Assembly (NCBI RefSeq): GCF_022374895.2
Contig: NZ_CP092424.2
Location: forward strand, 160,739-224,738
Source of the DNA: Mycobacterium lentiflavum
GTDB lineage: Bacteria; Actinomycetota; Actinomycetes; Mycobacteriales; Mycobacteriaceae
Reading direction: 5' to 3'
Length of the DNA stretch: 64,000 nucleotides
Shown: positions 1 through 8,605 of the stretch, in pieces
Layout: every line of letters starts with the position of its first letter
How positions within the stretch are numbered: position 1 is the first letter of the stretch
Made by a program: the position numbers and the translations under genes
The notes under the pieces: model-generated
Seen by the model: the letters and a program-made list of their open reading frames with translations, nothing else
What the model was told of the DNA's origin: nothing
Databases searched by the model: none

Positions 1-486
1 GTCCTCGGCAGAACCGGAGCGCTCCCACATCCGCGGCGAACCGACCAAGCCGCGCAGCATCGACGGCTCAGGATGCAAGAACTGATAGTTCGCGAATTGA
101 CGCTCGGCGTCAGTTTGAATGACGTCACGCGTCTGGTCGAGCTCGTTCATGTAGACACGGCGCTCTTCTTCCAATGCCTGCGGAGACAAGGCCTTATCGC
201 CGCCACCGAAACGGCCCTGCATAAACACCCCGGCGAACGACGCAATCATCATCACCGGCACGAACAACGAGAACAAACTCATCGGTCCCGAGCGCAGCCC
301 CGGCTGGGTCACGATCATGGCCATCATGCCCAAGAACGCCGCGCCCATCACCGCAGGCAAAATGATCTGCGCCTTCGTCATCGGCAACCGGCGCGGCGCG
401 ATCGGAGAATCGCGCACCGACTGCACGCCGCCATCAACTTTGGGCGCCCTCAGCCGCCGAGACGGACTGAAACGTATCGTCGACAA
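1..486 (-). CDS. eccC: EccC, type VII secretion ATPase, N-terminal part (runs off the left edge)
   Basis: This is the first 162 residues of the FtsK/SpoIIIE-type motor ATPase of an ESX system, which drives substrate export at the inner membrane. The visible part begins LSTIRFSPSRRLRAP, has the IAPRRLP segment, two hydrophobic membrane helices (about residues 38-56 and 64-84) and the Gly-rich cytoplasmic stretch FMQGRFGGGDK. All are typical of EccC N-termini. The ATPase domains lie outside the window. I chose a TTG start at 486 because an AAAGGGGGCGAGG ribosome-binding site lies just upstream and homology begins there. It follows eccB by 14 bases, so the two are very probably co-transcribed. 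The assignment is firm, but which ESX type it belongs to cannot be told from this part. Confidence 0.93.
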   Translation of the reverse strand, partial: MSTIRFSPSRRLRAPKVDGGVQSVRDSPIAPRRLPMTKAQIILPAVMGAAFLGMMAMIVTQPGLRSGPMSLFSLFVPVMMIASFAGVFMQGRFGGGDKALSPQALEEERRVYMNELDQTRDVIQTDAERQFANYQFLHPEPSMLRGLVGSPRMWERSGSAED

Positions 487-500
487 ACCCTCGCCCCCTT

Positions 501-1991
501 TTATCCGCCGGCTCGCACATTGGTTTTCGTCGGCAACACGGCCACCGCATCAGACGGACTGTGCACCGTCAACGCGGCCGCCCGCGACAGCTCCGGGCCC
601 GCAGGCCATACCTGCAGCATCGACCACGGCGCCGGACGAACCTGAGACAACACCAGACCCAACGCCTGCACGCTATTGCCGTCAAACGGCACACCGTATC
701 GCGACCCGGTGAAGCTAATCAGCCACATCGTTTCGCGCGCAGGCGAATCCAACGCCTGACCAGTGGTGCTAACAAACGTTGATGCACTATCACCGACTAA
801 GACTTGATTCGCTTGCACCCCGCCATTGCCGGCGCCCACCAACGGCACCAGCTTCGCCCGTTGATCCGCGCGGATCGGCAACCCCCGTCCGGAGATCACC
901 GCCAGCCGCGCCTGGCGCTCGCTTACACTCCACTGCCACGCCACACACGACACCGGCCGACTGCCCGGATCAACCAGGCGCACCGGCGAACGCGGATAAT
1001 AATCCACGTCAAGAGCATGACGCAGCGGAACATGCGACAGATGATCTGGTGATACCTGCGGCGGCGTGGCTAAACCAAACGAATCATGTTGGCGCAGTAT
1101 CGAAGCCACCACCGGCGAGACTTCTTGAACGCCATCTGCCAGCACTACATAGAAGCGATCCGATTGTGCAGCCACGTCCCGGCTGGCCACGACCGCACCG
1201 ATAACGACCCCTGCACCCAAATCCACCTGAGCGGGCCCGCCGGCGCCAGGCACAGCAGGAACGACCAGCGGACCTCCCGCCGGCAGCGCGTCATACAACG
1301 CCCGCGACATCCCCGTCAGCTGCGCCCCGGGCGTAATGCCCAGCGGCGCGGCGATCGCCGACTGAGACAGATCAATCGGCATCCGAACACCATTGGTCAC
1401 CAGGTATACCTGTGGCCCATAAGACAACAACAACGCCTCACCGCCAGCCAGCTCCCCGGCCCCCTCCCCCAGCGACAGTTGCCCATCAATACCCGTCACC
1501 AGCGGCGAACCACCAACCGTAGTCGGCGCCGTGTCGCACACAGCCCAGCGAGACACCTGGGGCGACAACACCGTTGGCGTCTCCACCGGGGCGCCCTGGA
1601 TCCCCACCGTCGGCCCTTTCGGCCACTTCGCGATCTCCCCTGGCGCCACAAACGTCGGCCGATCCGGCTCACCAGCAATCAGCTGCGCCGACACCAAATT
1701 CAACGCCGGATACAGCCGCTTGTCGACCACCACAAACAACGCACCCGACGAACGATCAGCAACGATCTTCGACGAGTCATCGATCACCCCCGCCGGGCGA
1801 AACCACCCGTACACGAACGCGCCCACCACGAGCACCACACCCAACACCGCTGACAGCATCAACAGCGTGCGATGCCAGCGAACCGGATTAATCTCCATGC
1901 TCACCGAACGGCGCAACAAGGCAAATGACAAGCGTCGCCGAACAAAGAAATGACCCGAAACCTGCGTCTTAGACGCCAACTTCAACGGCAC
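501..1991 (-). CDS. eccB: EccB, type VII secretion membrane component
   Basis: EccB is the periplasm-exposed component of the ESX membrane complex. The 496-residue protein has the family N-terminus (residues 7-31, TQVSGHFFVRRRLSFALLRR), a short cytoplasmic stretch, one membrane helix at about residues 42-64, and a long extracytoplasmic region with paired cysteines near residues 152 and 351. Its length matches EccB proteins (about 480-510). The GTG at 1991 is the start; in-frame ATG codons occur only later (the first at about residue 32), inside the homologous region. It is followed by eccC. Upstream, on the opposite strand, lies a VapBC module, so the EccB promoter probably sits in 1992-2160. 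Nothing in the sequence looks damaged. Confidence 0.95.
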   Translation of the reverse strand: MPLKLASKTQVSGHFFVRRRLSFALLRRSVSMEINPVRWHRTLLMLSAVLGVVLVVGAFVYGWFRPAGVIDDSSKIVADRSSGALFVVVDKRLYPALNLVSAQLIAGEPDRPTFVAPGEIAKWPKGPTVGIQGAPVETPTVLSPQVSRWAVCDTAPTTVGGSPLVTGIDGQLSLGEGAGELAGGEALLLSYGPQVYLVTNGVRMPIDLSQSAIAAPLGITPGAQLTGMSRALYDALPAGGPLVVPAVPGAGGPAQVDLGAGVVIGAVVASRDVAAQSDRFYVVLADGVQEVSPVVASILRQHDSFGLATPPQVSPDHLSHVPLRHALDVDYYPRSPVRLVDPGSRPVSCVAWQWSVSERQARLAVISGRGLPIRADQRAKLVPLVGAGNGGVQANQVLVGDSASTFVSTTGQALDSPARETMWLISFTGSRYGVPFDGNSVQALGLVLSQVRPAPWSMLQVWPAGPELSRAAALTVHSPSDAVAVLPTKTNVRAGG

Positions 1992-2162
1992 ACCGGCACC
2001 ATAACGCCCGTCGCTACACCCCCGCTACCAGCGCGTCCACATTGAATGAAAACCCAGACCAACGACCCCACCTCGACAGCACCGGAAGCGGCCATGACGC
2101 ATGTTCGGGCGGCGGGCGCGGCGTTCGTCGACCCCAGCGGTGAGCTCAACGAAGCAGCGGAA

Positions 2163-2179
2163 TGCTATCATGATATCAT
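2163..2179. promoter_or_regulatory. FitA/VapB-type operator
   Basis: Two half-sites lie back to back, TGCTATCA then TGATATCA, forming overlapping palindromes (TATCATGATA at 2166-2175 and ATGATATCAT at 2170-2179) seven bases before the antitoxin start. The first half-site equals the TGCTATCA recognised by FitA of Neisseria as I remember it, and the second differs from the mate TGATAGCA by one base. Spacing differs, since FitA sites are separated by about 12 bases. This is likely the autoregulatory operator. Confidence 0.6.
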
Positions 2180-2185
2180 CGGTTT

Positions 2186-2437
2186 ATGGCGCAGATTATT
2201 ATCCGTCAACTTGAGGACGACACCAAGGCCAAATTGCAGCGACTCGCCCGCCGCCACGGCCGCAGCACCGAGGAAGAAGCGCGCGAAATCTTAAGGAACG
2301 CAGTCCGAAACGTCGATGATCGGCCCCGGCGGCTGGGGTCTCGTATCGCGTCACGCTTCAAGGGGGTGGGCCTGACCGAGGACATACCCGAACTGCGGGG
2401 ACAGCCCGTCCAGCCGGCACAGTTCAACGAATCATGA
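2186..2437 (+). CDS. vapB: FitA/VapB-type ribbon-helix-helix antitoxin
   Basis: This is an 83-residue antitoxin. The N-terminus MAQIIIRQLEDDTKAKLQRL followed by RRHGRSTEEEAREILRNAV is the FitA-like ribbon-helix-helix pattern: a beta strand that reads operator DNA, then two helices for dimerisation. The C-terminal 40 residues would wrap around and block the toxin. The stop codon overlaps the ATG of the PIN toxin (ATGA), which is typical of a coupled module. It is transcribed away from eccB. A matching palindromic operator lies directly upstream. Function is inferred from family and arrangement. Confidence 0.9.
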   Translation: MAQIIIRQLEDDTKAKLQRLARRHGRSTEEEAREILRNAVRNVDDRPRRLGSRIASRFKGVGLTEDIPELRGQPVQPAQFNES

Positions 2438-2850
2438 TCCTGCTCGACACCAATGTGCTCTCCGCGTTGATGCGGGACACACCCGATCCGGCCGTCGTGG
2501 AATGGCTCGATAATCAGCCCACCGAATCAATCTGGACGACGTCGGTCACAGTATTCGAGATACGCACTGGCATTGAGCTTTTGACGCCAAGCCGCCGGCG
2601 CAAGCGGCTAGACGAGACCTTCTCTCAGCTCCTCGACGAAGACCTCGAGGGTCGTGTGCAATCCTTCGACCTGACGGCCGCGATTGCCGCGGGGACCATC
2701 GCCGCCACCCAACAACGAGTCGGGCGTGCGGTGGAGATTCGCGATGTGCAGATCGCCGGCATCGCGGCATCCCGGCACGCAACTGTGGCTACCCGCAATA
2801 CCCGCCACTTTGACGAAACAGGCGTCGACCTGGTCAACCCCTGGGACTGA
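2434..2850 (+). CDS. vapC: VapC/FitB PIN-domain ribonuclease toxin
   Basis: This is a 138-residue PIN-domain protein. MILLDTNVLSALMR supplies the first acidic residue (Asp5), a conserved glutamate follows in VFEIRTG, and the C-terminal region RDVQIAGIAASRHATVATRNTRHF holds the remaining acidic and polar metal-site residues in the order usual for FitB/VapC. Such enzymes cut tRNA or rRNA when freed from their antitoxin. Length is normal and no key residue appears lost, so the module could be active in plasmid maintenance. It overlaps the antitoxin by four bases. Confidence 0.92.
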   Translation: MILLDTNVLSALMRDTPDPAVVEWLDNQPTESIWTTSVTVFEIRTGIELLTPSRRRKRLDETFSQLLDEDLEGRVQSFDLTAAIAAGTIAATQQRVGRAVEIRDVQIAGIAASRHATVATRNTRHFDETGVDLVNPWD

Positions 2851-2925
2851 CGCGTCGTGCACCAGACTTGGGTAGAAGAGGCGCGCACCTCGCCAGCGGC
2901 GACCACGCCCGGACCACCACCGGGC

Positions 2926-3000
2926 TTTCGTCACGTGACAGCCGGGGCCGCGATCTTGTACTGGCTACGGGCAGGCTTCTTCGAGCTTGAGGTTGCTGGA
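2926..3000 (-). pseudogene. Remnant copy of the 3' end of the EspK-like gene
   Basis: The minus strand reads SSNLKLEEACP then stop at 2961-2996, nearly the same as the end of the EspK-like gene (LRNLELEAACP at 6167-6200). Similarity continues past the stop into a shared TTTCGTCACGTGACA block (2926-2940 and 6129-6143). The reading frame is closed a few codons upstream, so this is a relic. It marks one side of the segment holding the NTPase-TPR gene and parD. Confidence 0.75.
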
Positions 3001-3066
3001 CTGGCCCTACACGCCGCAACCGCAGCGTAGAAAGAAGCCGACCGCTTACAGCCGTCGGAGAATTCA

Positions 3067-4227
3067 TCATGACCCGGAGTTGCCCGGTCCCTCCGTGCGG
3101 CCGATGAGGCCGTTGTCGAGAACGATGACGTCTGGGGCGACCGCGCGTATGTTGCGGGCCAGCGTGGCGATCGCCGGGTGACCATTTGGAAAATGCGTGT
3201 GGAAGATGTGCAGCGCACGCTCGTACAGCTTGAAGGCCTCGGCTGGCTCCCCCAGCGCGCGCCACGCGTTGCCCAGATTGGTGGTGATGATTGCGACCTG
3301 GGGGTGCCCGGGGCCGAACTTCGCCGCAGTGATGCGCAGCGCACTCTCGTACAGCTCGCGGGCCTTAGCCGGCTCTCTCAGCTCATTCCACGCGCCCCCC
3401 AGATTGTTGAGGGTTGCGGCGACGTCGGGATGGTCAGGGCCGAACTCGCGCTTGTAGATGGGGAGCGCACGCTCGTACAGCTTCAAGGCCTCGGCCGGCT
3501 CCCCCAACCCGCGCCACGCGTTGCCCAGATTGGTGAGGGTGCGTGCGACCTGGAGGTGCTCAGGGCCGAACTTCCGCTCATTGATGCCCAGCGCACGCTC
3601 GTAGAGCTCGCGCGCCTTGGCCGGCTCGCCCAGCTCACTCCACGCGTTGCCCAGATTCACGAGTATGAGCGCGACCTGTTGTTCGTCGTCGGGGCCGAAC
3701 TCGCGCTCGCTGATGGGCAGCGCACGCTCGTAGAGCTCGCGCGCCTTGGCCGGCTGCCCGAGGTTAAACCACGCGCTCCCCAGATCGGTGAGGATGCGTG
3801 CGACTGCGGGATGGTCGGGGCCGAACTTCCGCTCGTTGATCGACAGCGCACGCTCGCAGAGCTCGCGGGCCTTGCCCGGCTGCCCCAGCTCACGCCACGC
3901 ATTGCCCAAATTGGTGAGCATGCGAGCGACTTCGGGATGGTCGGGGCCGAACTTCCGCTCGTTGATCGACAGCGCACGCTCGAACAGCTCGCGGGCATTG
4001 GTGGGCTGCCCCAGCTCAATCCACGCGCTCCCCAGATTCATGAGTATGAGCGCGACCTGTTGTTCGTCGTCGGGGCCGAACTCCCGCTCGCCGATGGGCA
4101 GCGCACGCTCATAGAGCTCGCGCGCCTTGGCCGGCTGCCCGAGGATAAACCATGCGTTCCCCAGATTGGTGAGCATGCGTGCGACTTCGGGGTGGTCGGG
4201 ACCGTAGGCGGCTTCGGTGAGCTCCAA
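3067..4227 (-). pseudogene. Tetratricopeptide-repeat part of a frameshifted NTPase-TPR protein
   Basis: This open frame holds about eight to nine 42-residue TPR units built on NLGNAW-x-LGQPAKARELYERAL-x-I-x-EREFGPD. Such repeats form a helical superhelix for protein binding. The apparent start is an internal TTG. The frame stays open upstream to a run of eight cytosines (minus strand; 4239-4246 on plus), where the preceding NTPase gene is in another frame. Removing one C joins them as ...IPPRKRLLELTEAAYGPDH, in phase with the repeat unit. I therefore read it as the C-terminal half of one gene of about 890 residues. Either the gene is broken, or the run is a sequencing error or a slippage site. 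Confidence 0.8.
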
Positions 4228-5740
4228 TAGCCGTTTTCGGGGGGGGAATTTCTGCGTTGGGGTCCCTATGCGCGTGGCTGAACGCCACTGCTTGCCTAAG
4301 TGATTCTGCGGCCGGGTCGTCGATGGCGGTGATCATCGCCCACGCCCGTGCAGCGGCGCTCACGTTGCCCTCAGTGTGGGCACGAAATCCGATGCGCCCA
4401 ACGGCCTCTGAATCGTCGGCGATGCCGGCGGCCTCAAGAGCCGCTGTCCACACCGCCTCGGCCGGCCCGTTCCCCTCAGCACGGTGGATCTCCACGATCG
4501 CAGCGTGAGCAGCAACGACCTGTTTGCCTTGGCAATCGGTTTCCTTGGATATCAGCGAAGCTCCACCGACAACCCGGGTGGCCGCCCACTCCAGGGCACC
4601 GTGCAAATGTCTAGGTTCGATCTTCTGATGCCCGGTCGGTCGTTGTTGCGCCAGGCCAGCTAGCCGGTCCTCCGGCAACGGACGACGAATGTCCGTCGAG
4701 GCCCACTCGAGGGCGATTTCAACGACCGCCCGCGCGAGAGCACAGCGATCCCCGGCTGGCTCAAATTGGCAACTATGGTCGCCACCCTTTAGCCGTGTCA
4801 TCAGCGTCGCAGTAGTCGTGAAAGCTGGCGCGATACCTTCGCTGAAGTCCACTGTGGGATAGGCCGCCTCGGCGCGCCCCAGTTCCTTGACCGACGGTAA
4901 CCGCTCAAGCCCGACCGATTTACCGAATGCTTCGGCAACAGCACGATTTTCGGCTGCCCAGACTACATATTGATTCGAGGAGATCGTAGCCACGACCCGT
5001 AACCCCGGTGACCGATCGCCGTAGCGACGCAACGTTGCTGCTGTCAGCCCAGCATTCGTGAACGTGTCGACCCGATCGAGCCACAACAACAGCGGTGCCC
5101 CGGGCGGGACCCGGGACAGTACATCGAGATCGGCCAGGGCGGTCGAGAGGCCATGCGACGCAATTGGAACGAGGACCAGCGGCGAGGTCGGTACGGTCAA
5201 TGCGAGTTCGTACGCGGTGCGTGTGACCCCGCTGGCCGGATCGCCGACGAGCAGCACAAAGCCACTGGATTGAAGACGCTGGCGGGCCGTCTGGTCTATA
5301 TCGCGATCGACGTATGGAGGGAAGCGTTCTCCGTCCGCGATGTAGCGCTCCGCAAGCTGCGATTTGGCCACCCCGAGGTCTTGGAAGGGGTCGACGTCAC
5401 GAATCTGCGGGAGAGGCCAGAGCAAGCAGTCCTGGATCGCGTGCAGCCATTTGGCCTCTGCCGCCTCAACCTCCCGCCGCTTCTGCTCTTCAGCTTCTTT
5501 TTTGGCGCGCCAGTCGGTCCGCAGCTTTTCCACCACAACAGCTACTCCGACCACCGCGATAACGATAATTACGAGCAGGCGCGACCATAACGGGGCCTGC
5601 AGTGCGGCCAAAACGGAACTAACTGCGGTGGCAACGGCACCACCGACACCCAGAACCGCAACCACGACCAAACCAGCCGGAAGGGCTCGCAACCCAACAC
5701 GAAGGGCCCGCAGCCGGGCGACCCAACTCGAAACATCCAT
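4109..5740 (-). CDS. Membrane-anchored P-loop NTPase domain, 5' half of the frameshifted NTPase-TPR gene
   Basis: The protein starts with two hydrophobic segments (about residues 20-44 and 52-70), a charged KKEAEEQKRREVEAAEAKW helix, then an NTPase-like domain. The Walker A position reads GDPASGVT (residues 181-188), with valine where lysine is expected. A Walker B-like strand PLLLWLDRVD follows. Genuine coding runs to about 4247. After the C8 run the frame changes and the last 45 or so residues (HRSRLRSRPPRSR...) are out-of-frame translation of the TPR region. STAND-type NTPase-TPR proteins often act as sensors or in defence; here the missing lysine argues against normal ATP hydrolysis. The gene sits between parD/parE debris and vapBC. 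Confidence 0.75.
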   Translation of the reverse strand: MDVSSWVARLRALRVGLRALPAGLVVVAVLGVGGAVATAVSSVLAALQAPLWSRLLVIIVIAVVGVAVVVEKLRTDWRAKKEAEEQKRREVEAAEAKWLHAIQDCLLWPLPQIRDVDPFQDLGVAKSQLAERYIADGERFPPYVDRDIDQTARQRLQSSGFVLLVGDPASGVTRTAYELALTVPTSPLVLVPIASHGLSTALADLDVLSRVPPGAPLLLWLDRVDTFTNAGLTAATLRRYGDRSPGLRVVATISSNQYVVWAAENRAVAEAFGKSVGLERLPSVKELGRAEAAYPTVDFSEGIAPAFTTTATLMTRLKGGDHSCQFEPAGDRCALARAVVEIALEWASTDIRRPLPEDRLAGLAQQRPTGHQKIEPRHLHGALEWAATRVVGGASLISKETDCQGKQVVAAHAAIVEIHRAEGNGPAEAVWTAALEAAGIADDSEAVGRIGFRAHTEGNVSAAARAWAMITAIDDPAAESLRQAVAFSHAHRDPNAEIPPPKTAIGAHRSRLRSRPPRSRTHAHQSGERMVYPRAAGQGARAL

Positions 5741-5767
5741 AGTTCTACTCGCTACGCGGCATGCACA

Positions 5768-5827
5768 TCATGTGAGTCTGGCCGCGGGCATGGTCACGCA
5801 CAAGGGGCCGGCAGAGAGTCGGCTCAC
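5768..5827 (-). pseudogene. Truncated parE toxin start
   Basis: A GTG overlaps the parD stop (GTGA) exactly where parE should begin. The frame reads VSRLSAGP, compatible with a ParE N-terminus, and stops after 19 codons. The rest of the toxin is absent and the NTPase-TPR gene follows, so toxin function is lost and ParD is an orphan. Confidence 0.5.
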
Positions 5828-6063
5828 CGAGCGTGCCGCTCCGCCCGCTTCCGTGCGTTGAAATCGAAGGGAGTCGCCTCGCCACTGTGTTCGCCGGCAA
5901 TCAGCGCCTGGCGTAAGGCATCCAGACGCGTTTCGCGATCCTCGAGGAGTCGAAGTGCTGCGCGCACAACGTCACTGGACGAACCATATCGACCAGAGGC
6001 GACCTCCGCCTCGATGAAAGCGCTGAAATGGTTATCCAGGCTGAACGACGTGTTCTTACCCAT
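5824..6063 (-). CDS. parD: ParD-type antitoxin, without its toxin
   Basis: This 79-residue protein begins MGKNTSFSLDNHFSAFIEAE and continues VASGRYGSSSDVVRAALRLLEDRE, the standard ParD ribbon-helix-helix signature. The C-terminal tail (ALRQALIAGEHSGEATPFDF) is the part that normally binds ParE. The ATG at 6063 fits this homology; the frame is open further upstream but that sequence is not coding-like. Only a short parE remnant follows. It may still repress its own promoter or protect against related ParE toxins. Confidence 0.88.
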   Translation of the reverse strand: MGKNTSFSLDNHFSAFIEAEVASGRYGSSSDVVRAALRLLEDRETRLDALRQALIAGEHSGEATPFDFNARKRAERHAR

Positions 6064-6166
6064 ACACCGCACCGTAACTGCGACGCAGCGATTCACGTCG
6101 CCCATAGGGACAACCCAACCCACTGGAATTTCGTCACGTGACAGATCGGGCGCGATCTCTACCGCA

Positions 6167-8605
6167 CTACGGACAGGCGGCCTCGAGTTCGAGGTTGCGG
6201 AGCGCGAGTTGGATCTTGCCCACAATGTCGTCTTCCTGACACGTGATTCCCGCGTAGATCATGTCCGCCAGGTCCGCCGTCGACAGGGGCTGCTTCGACC
6301 AACCTCCCACCAGTTCCATCGCACGCCCGGTAGTCCACTGCGCGTAATACCGCTGACGGTCACCAGTTGCCGACCCTGGCAGTGGCCTATTCGCGCTCAG
6401 GTTCACGTAATAGACGGATGCGGCAATCTGGTACTGCTTCCACGCCTCTTCCGCGATGCCGTCACCGGTGCCCAGCGCATCCCACATCTGCCGCAACTCC
6501 GGTGTCATCTGGCCCGACATCTTCACCGTCTCGATCAACTGCACAGCCAGCGGCACCACGACCTTATTTTCAATCAACCGAGCTTCAATCTCGGCCGAAG
6601 TCATCTGCTGAAGCCGGGCATACAACTCCAGGTGCAACGCTTCGAGACGATGCATGTGCATGTCGTCAAGCGTGGGCCGGATGTAGACACCGTCCTCAAA
6701 CTCCCGTTGGCAGACAGCGTATTCCACACCAGGCGCTCGACCGAAAGAACTGTCCGCAGTCACCGCCATGGCAACAAGATGCGTCCCGCCGCGACCTCGC
6801 AGCCGCGCATATTCGGCCAGTACCTCAGCGGGATCGGGCGAACCGAACCAACGTTCCCGAAACTGGTTGTCCACCAACTTATCTGACACCAACAAGCGTG
6901 CAGTACGCGGTAAGAACACTCCCCGCGGAATATAACCGAACCCTTCGTTGGACATCACCACACACTCGGTCGCCCCACCGGCCTCACGCCGAAACACACC
7001 CACAGCCCACTCGATGCAGGCGTAATTAACGATGTCACTGTCACGACGGAGCTTGCGCGCCAAAGCTTTTGCAGTTGCCAGCTCCGCTGACTCCGGGCGT
7101 CCACGCCCTCGGGCACCGGCCCCGGCACCGACAACACTTGCCGGAACCACCACCGCCCCACCCGATCCGGTTACTGAGCCAGCAGCCGGACCTGTAGACG
7201 GCGCCGAACCACCCGGTGTGCCTGTGTTGCTGGCAGGCGCGACCGGCGCCGCAGCACTCGCCCCCCCGGCAGCCACAGGGGCCGCCGGCGCACCCATCCC
7301 AGGCGGCGGAAGCATCATCGCCGCCGGTGCACCACCGGCCGTCCCGGCCGAGTTGGCGAGCGCCGCCCCCGCCGGGCTGGCCGACGCCGGAGTCACACCT
7401 GCCGCCGCCACCCCGGCCGAGGGAACACCCGCGCCCGACGTTAACCCCGCCGCCGGCGCCGCCGCGGCCTGCCCTGCAGCCGGTGTTCCAGTCCCCGTCG
7501 CAGGCGGCAGCGACCCCAACGCCGAACCTGTCGAAAGTCCTTGAGAGAAAGCCGGTCCCAACTGTTCCCCACCGCCAGCCGCCGGGGCAGCGCTAGCGGG
7601 CAGATTTCCCAACCCGGCCGCCTGGGCACCGGGCAGCTGTCCCATACCCCCGGGGAGCCCGCCTAAGCCTCCACCCGATCCAAGGCCCCCCATGCCGCCC
7701 CCGCCTGGCATCGAGCCAAGTCCTCCAGTCATAGACGTCAACCCCGGCGGAAAACCAACAGACTCAATGCCACCACCCCCACCACCAGGCATCTGCCCGG
7801 CGCCGGGATAAGGGCCCCCGACCACTGGGGCGGATCCCGGTCCTGTCATAGCCGGGTCTCCGTCCTCGCCTTTCGCGGCCCCATGGTGGTGCGGCGTGTG
7901 TCCGTTACCGGCGCCGACACCCTGCGGATTGTCAAGGCCGTTGGGGTTTCCGGGGTCTCCGTTCTGTGGTGGGTTGTCATCACCTAGTCCAGATCCCTCT
8001 TTGCCTGTTGGTACGGCTATTCCGCCGCCGCTGTGGGGCAAGACGGGGTCTTGAGGTGCCGGACCGCCCAGGTGCGAGGTTAGCGCCTTGATATCCCCGC
8101 CTGCAGTTCGCTGGAAAACCCCGGCCCTCGCGGTAGCGGCTCCTAGCAGGCTGGTGGTCAGGGAACGTGCGTGCGTGTGCCAGCGAGCCACGATCTCGTG
8201 TTGTTGTATCGGGTTTTTCGCCTGCGCCAGTTCAACGTTGGCTCTCACGACAACGTTCTGTTGGGCGGCTTGCGCGTCACGGTAAACACCCGCCACTCCA
8301 TTGAAGTAATCCGCTGCAGCGCTGTAGATCCCCGCCATGCGCCCATAATCGGCAGCCAATTGGCGATTTACTTCGTGGCCCGCTTCCCAACCAGGCGATT
8401 GTGCAGCCTCTTCCCGCATCGCGTTAGCAACTTTGAGCCGCCGCTGCAGCTCACCGACTCTCTCCGCCAACGCCATGTAGTGGGCGGCGTGAATCTCTAA
8501 CGGCTCCGCTGCCGGCGGCACCATATCCGGAGTGATGATGACGTTCCCAGCGATACTGGTTGCGGGCACGTCCGCCACAGCTCCCGTTGCAAGCAAGTGA
8601 GTCAC
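6167..8605 (-). CDS. EspK-like ESX secretion-associated protein
   Basis: This 812-residue protein has three parts. Residues 40-190 form an alpha-helical PPE/WXG-like region. Residues 195-500 are Gly/Pro/Ala-rich with many GGLG and PGGG units. Residues 505-812 are a folded C-terminal region containing VMSNEGFGYIPRGVFLP, which parallels the segment VVANSYGLAYIPDGMELP of M. tuberculosis EspK. The protein ends LELEAACP where EspK ends LAAAC. EspK is thought to chaperone or dock EspB at the ESX machinery. The gene follows EspB- and YbaB-like genes in the same order as espB-espL-espK in ESX-1. Its GTG start overlaps the tnpB stop (GTGA), so a later start is possible. The EspK assignment rests on remembered similarity and order. 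Confidence 0.75.
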   Translation of the reverse strand: MTHLLATGAVADVPATSIAGNVIITPDMVPPAAEPLEIHAAHYMALAERVGELQRRLKVANAMREEAAQSPGWEAGHEVNRQLAADYGRMAGIYSAAADYFNGVAGVYRDAQAAQQNVVVRANVELAQAKNPIQQHEIVARWHTHARSLTTSLLGAATARAGVFQRTAGGDIKALTSHLGGPAPQDPVLPHSGGGIAVPTGKEGSGLGDDNPPQNGDPGNPNGLDNPQGVGAGNGHTPHHHGAAKGEDGDPAMTGPGSAPVVGGPYPGAGQMPGGGGGGIESVGFPPGLTSMTGGLGSMPGGGGMGGLGSGGGLGGLPGGMGQLPGAQAAGLGNLPASAAPAAGGGEQLGPAFSQGLSTGSALGSLPPATGTGTPAAGQAAAAPAAGLTSGAGVPSAGVAAAGVTPASASPAGAALANSAGTAGGAPAAMMLPPPGMGAPAAPVAAGGASAAAPVAPASNTGTPGGSAPSTGPAAGSVTGSGGAVVVPASVVGAGAGARGRGRPESAELATAKALARKLRRDSDIVNYACIEWAVGVFRREAGGATECVVMSNEGFGYIPRGVFLPRTARLLVSDKLVDNQFRERWFGSPDPAEVLAEYARLRGRGGTHLVAMAVTADSSFGRAPGVEYAVCQREFEDGVYIRPTLDDMHMHRLEALHLELYARLQQMTSAEIEARLIENKVVVPLAVQLIETVKMSGQMTPELRQMWDALGTGDGIAEEAWKQYQIAASVYYVNLSANRPLPGSATGDRQRYYAQWTTGRAMELVGGWSKQPLSTADLADMIYAGITCQEDDIVGKIQLALRNLELEAACP

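Noticed and set aside
2046..2294. Plus-strand frame of 82 codons overlapping the FitA-like antitoxin
   Set aside because: It runs through the operator and into the antitoxin gene in another frame, with no ribosome-binding site and no recognisable sequence.
3178..4230. 350-codon plus-strand frame with a regular repeat (QRTLVQLAGLGRLPQ)
   Set aside because: It is the antisense image of the TPR repeats on the minus strand, so the periodicity is inherited.
2926..6143. TTTCGTCACGTGACA at two places as attachment sites of an integrated element
   Set aside because: The similarity extends into the EspK-like C-terminal codons, so duplication of the gene end explains it better; no integrase is present.
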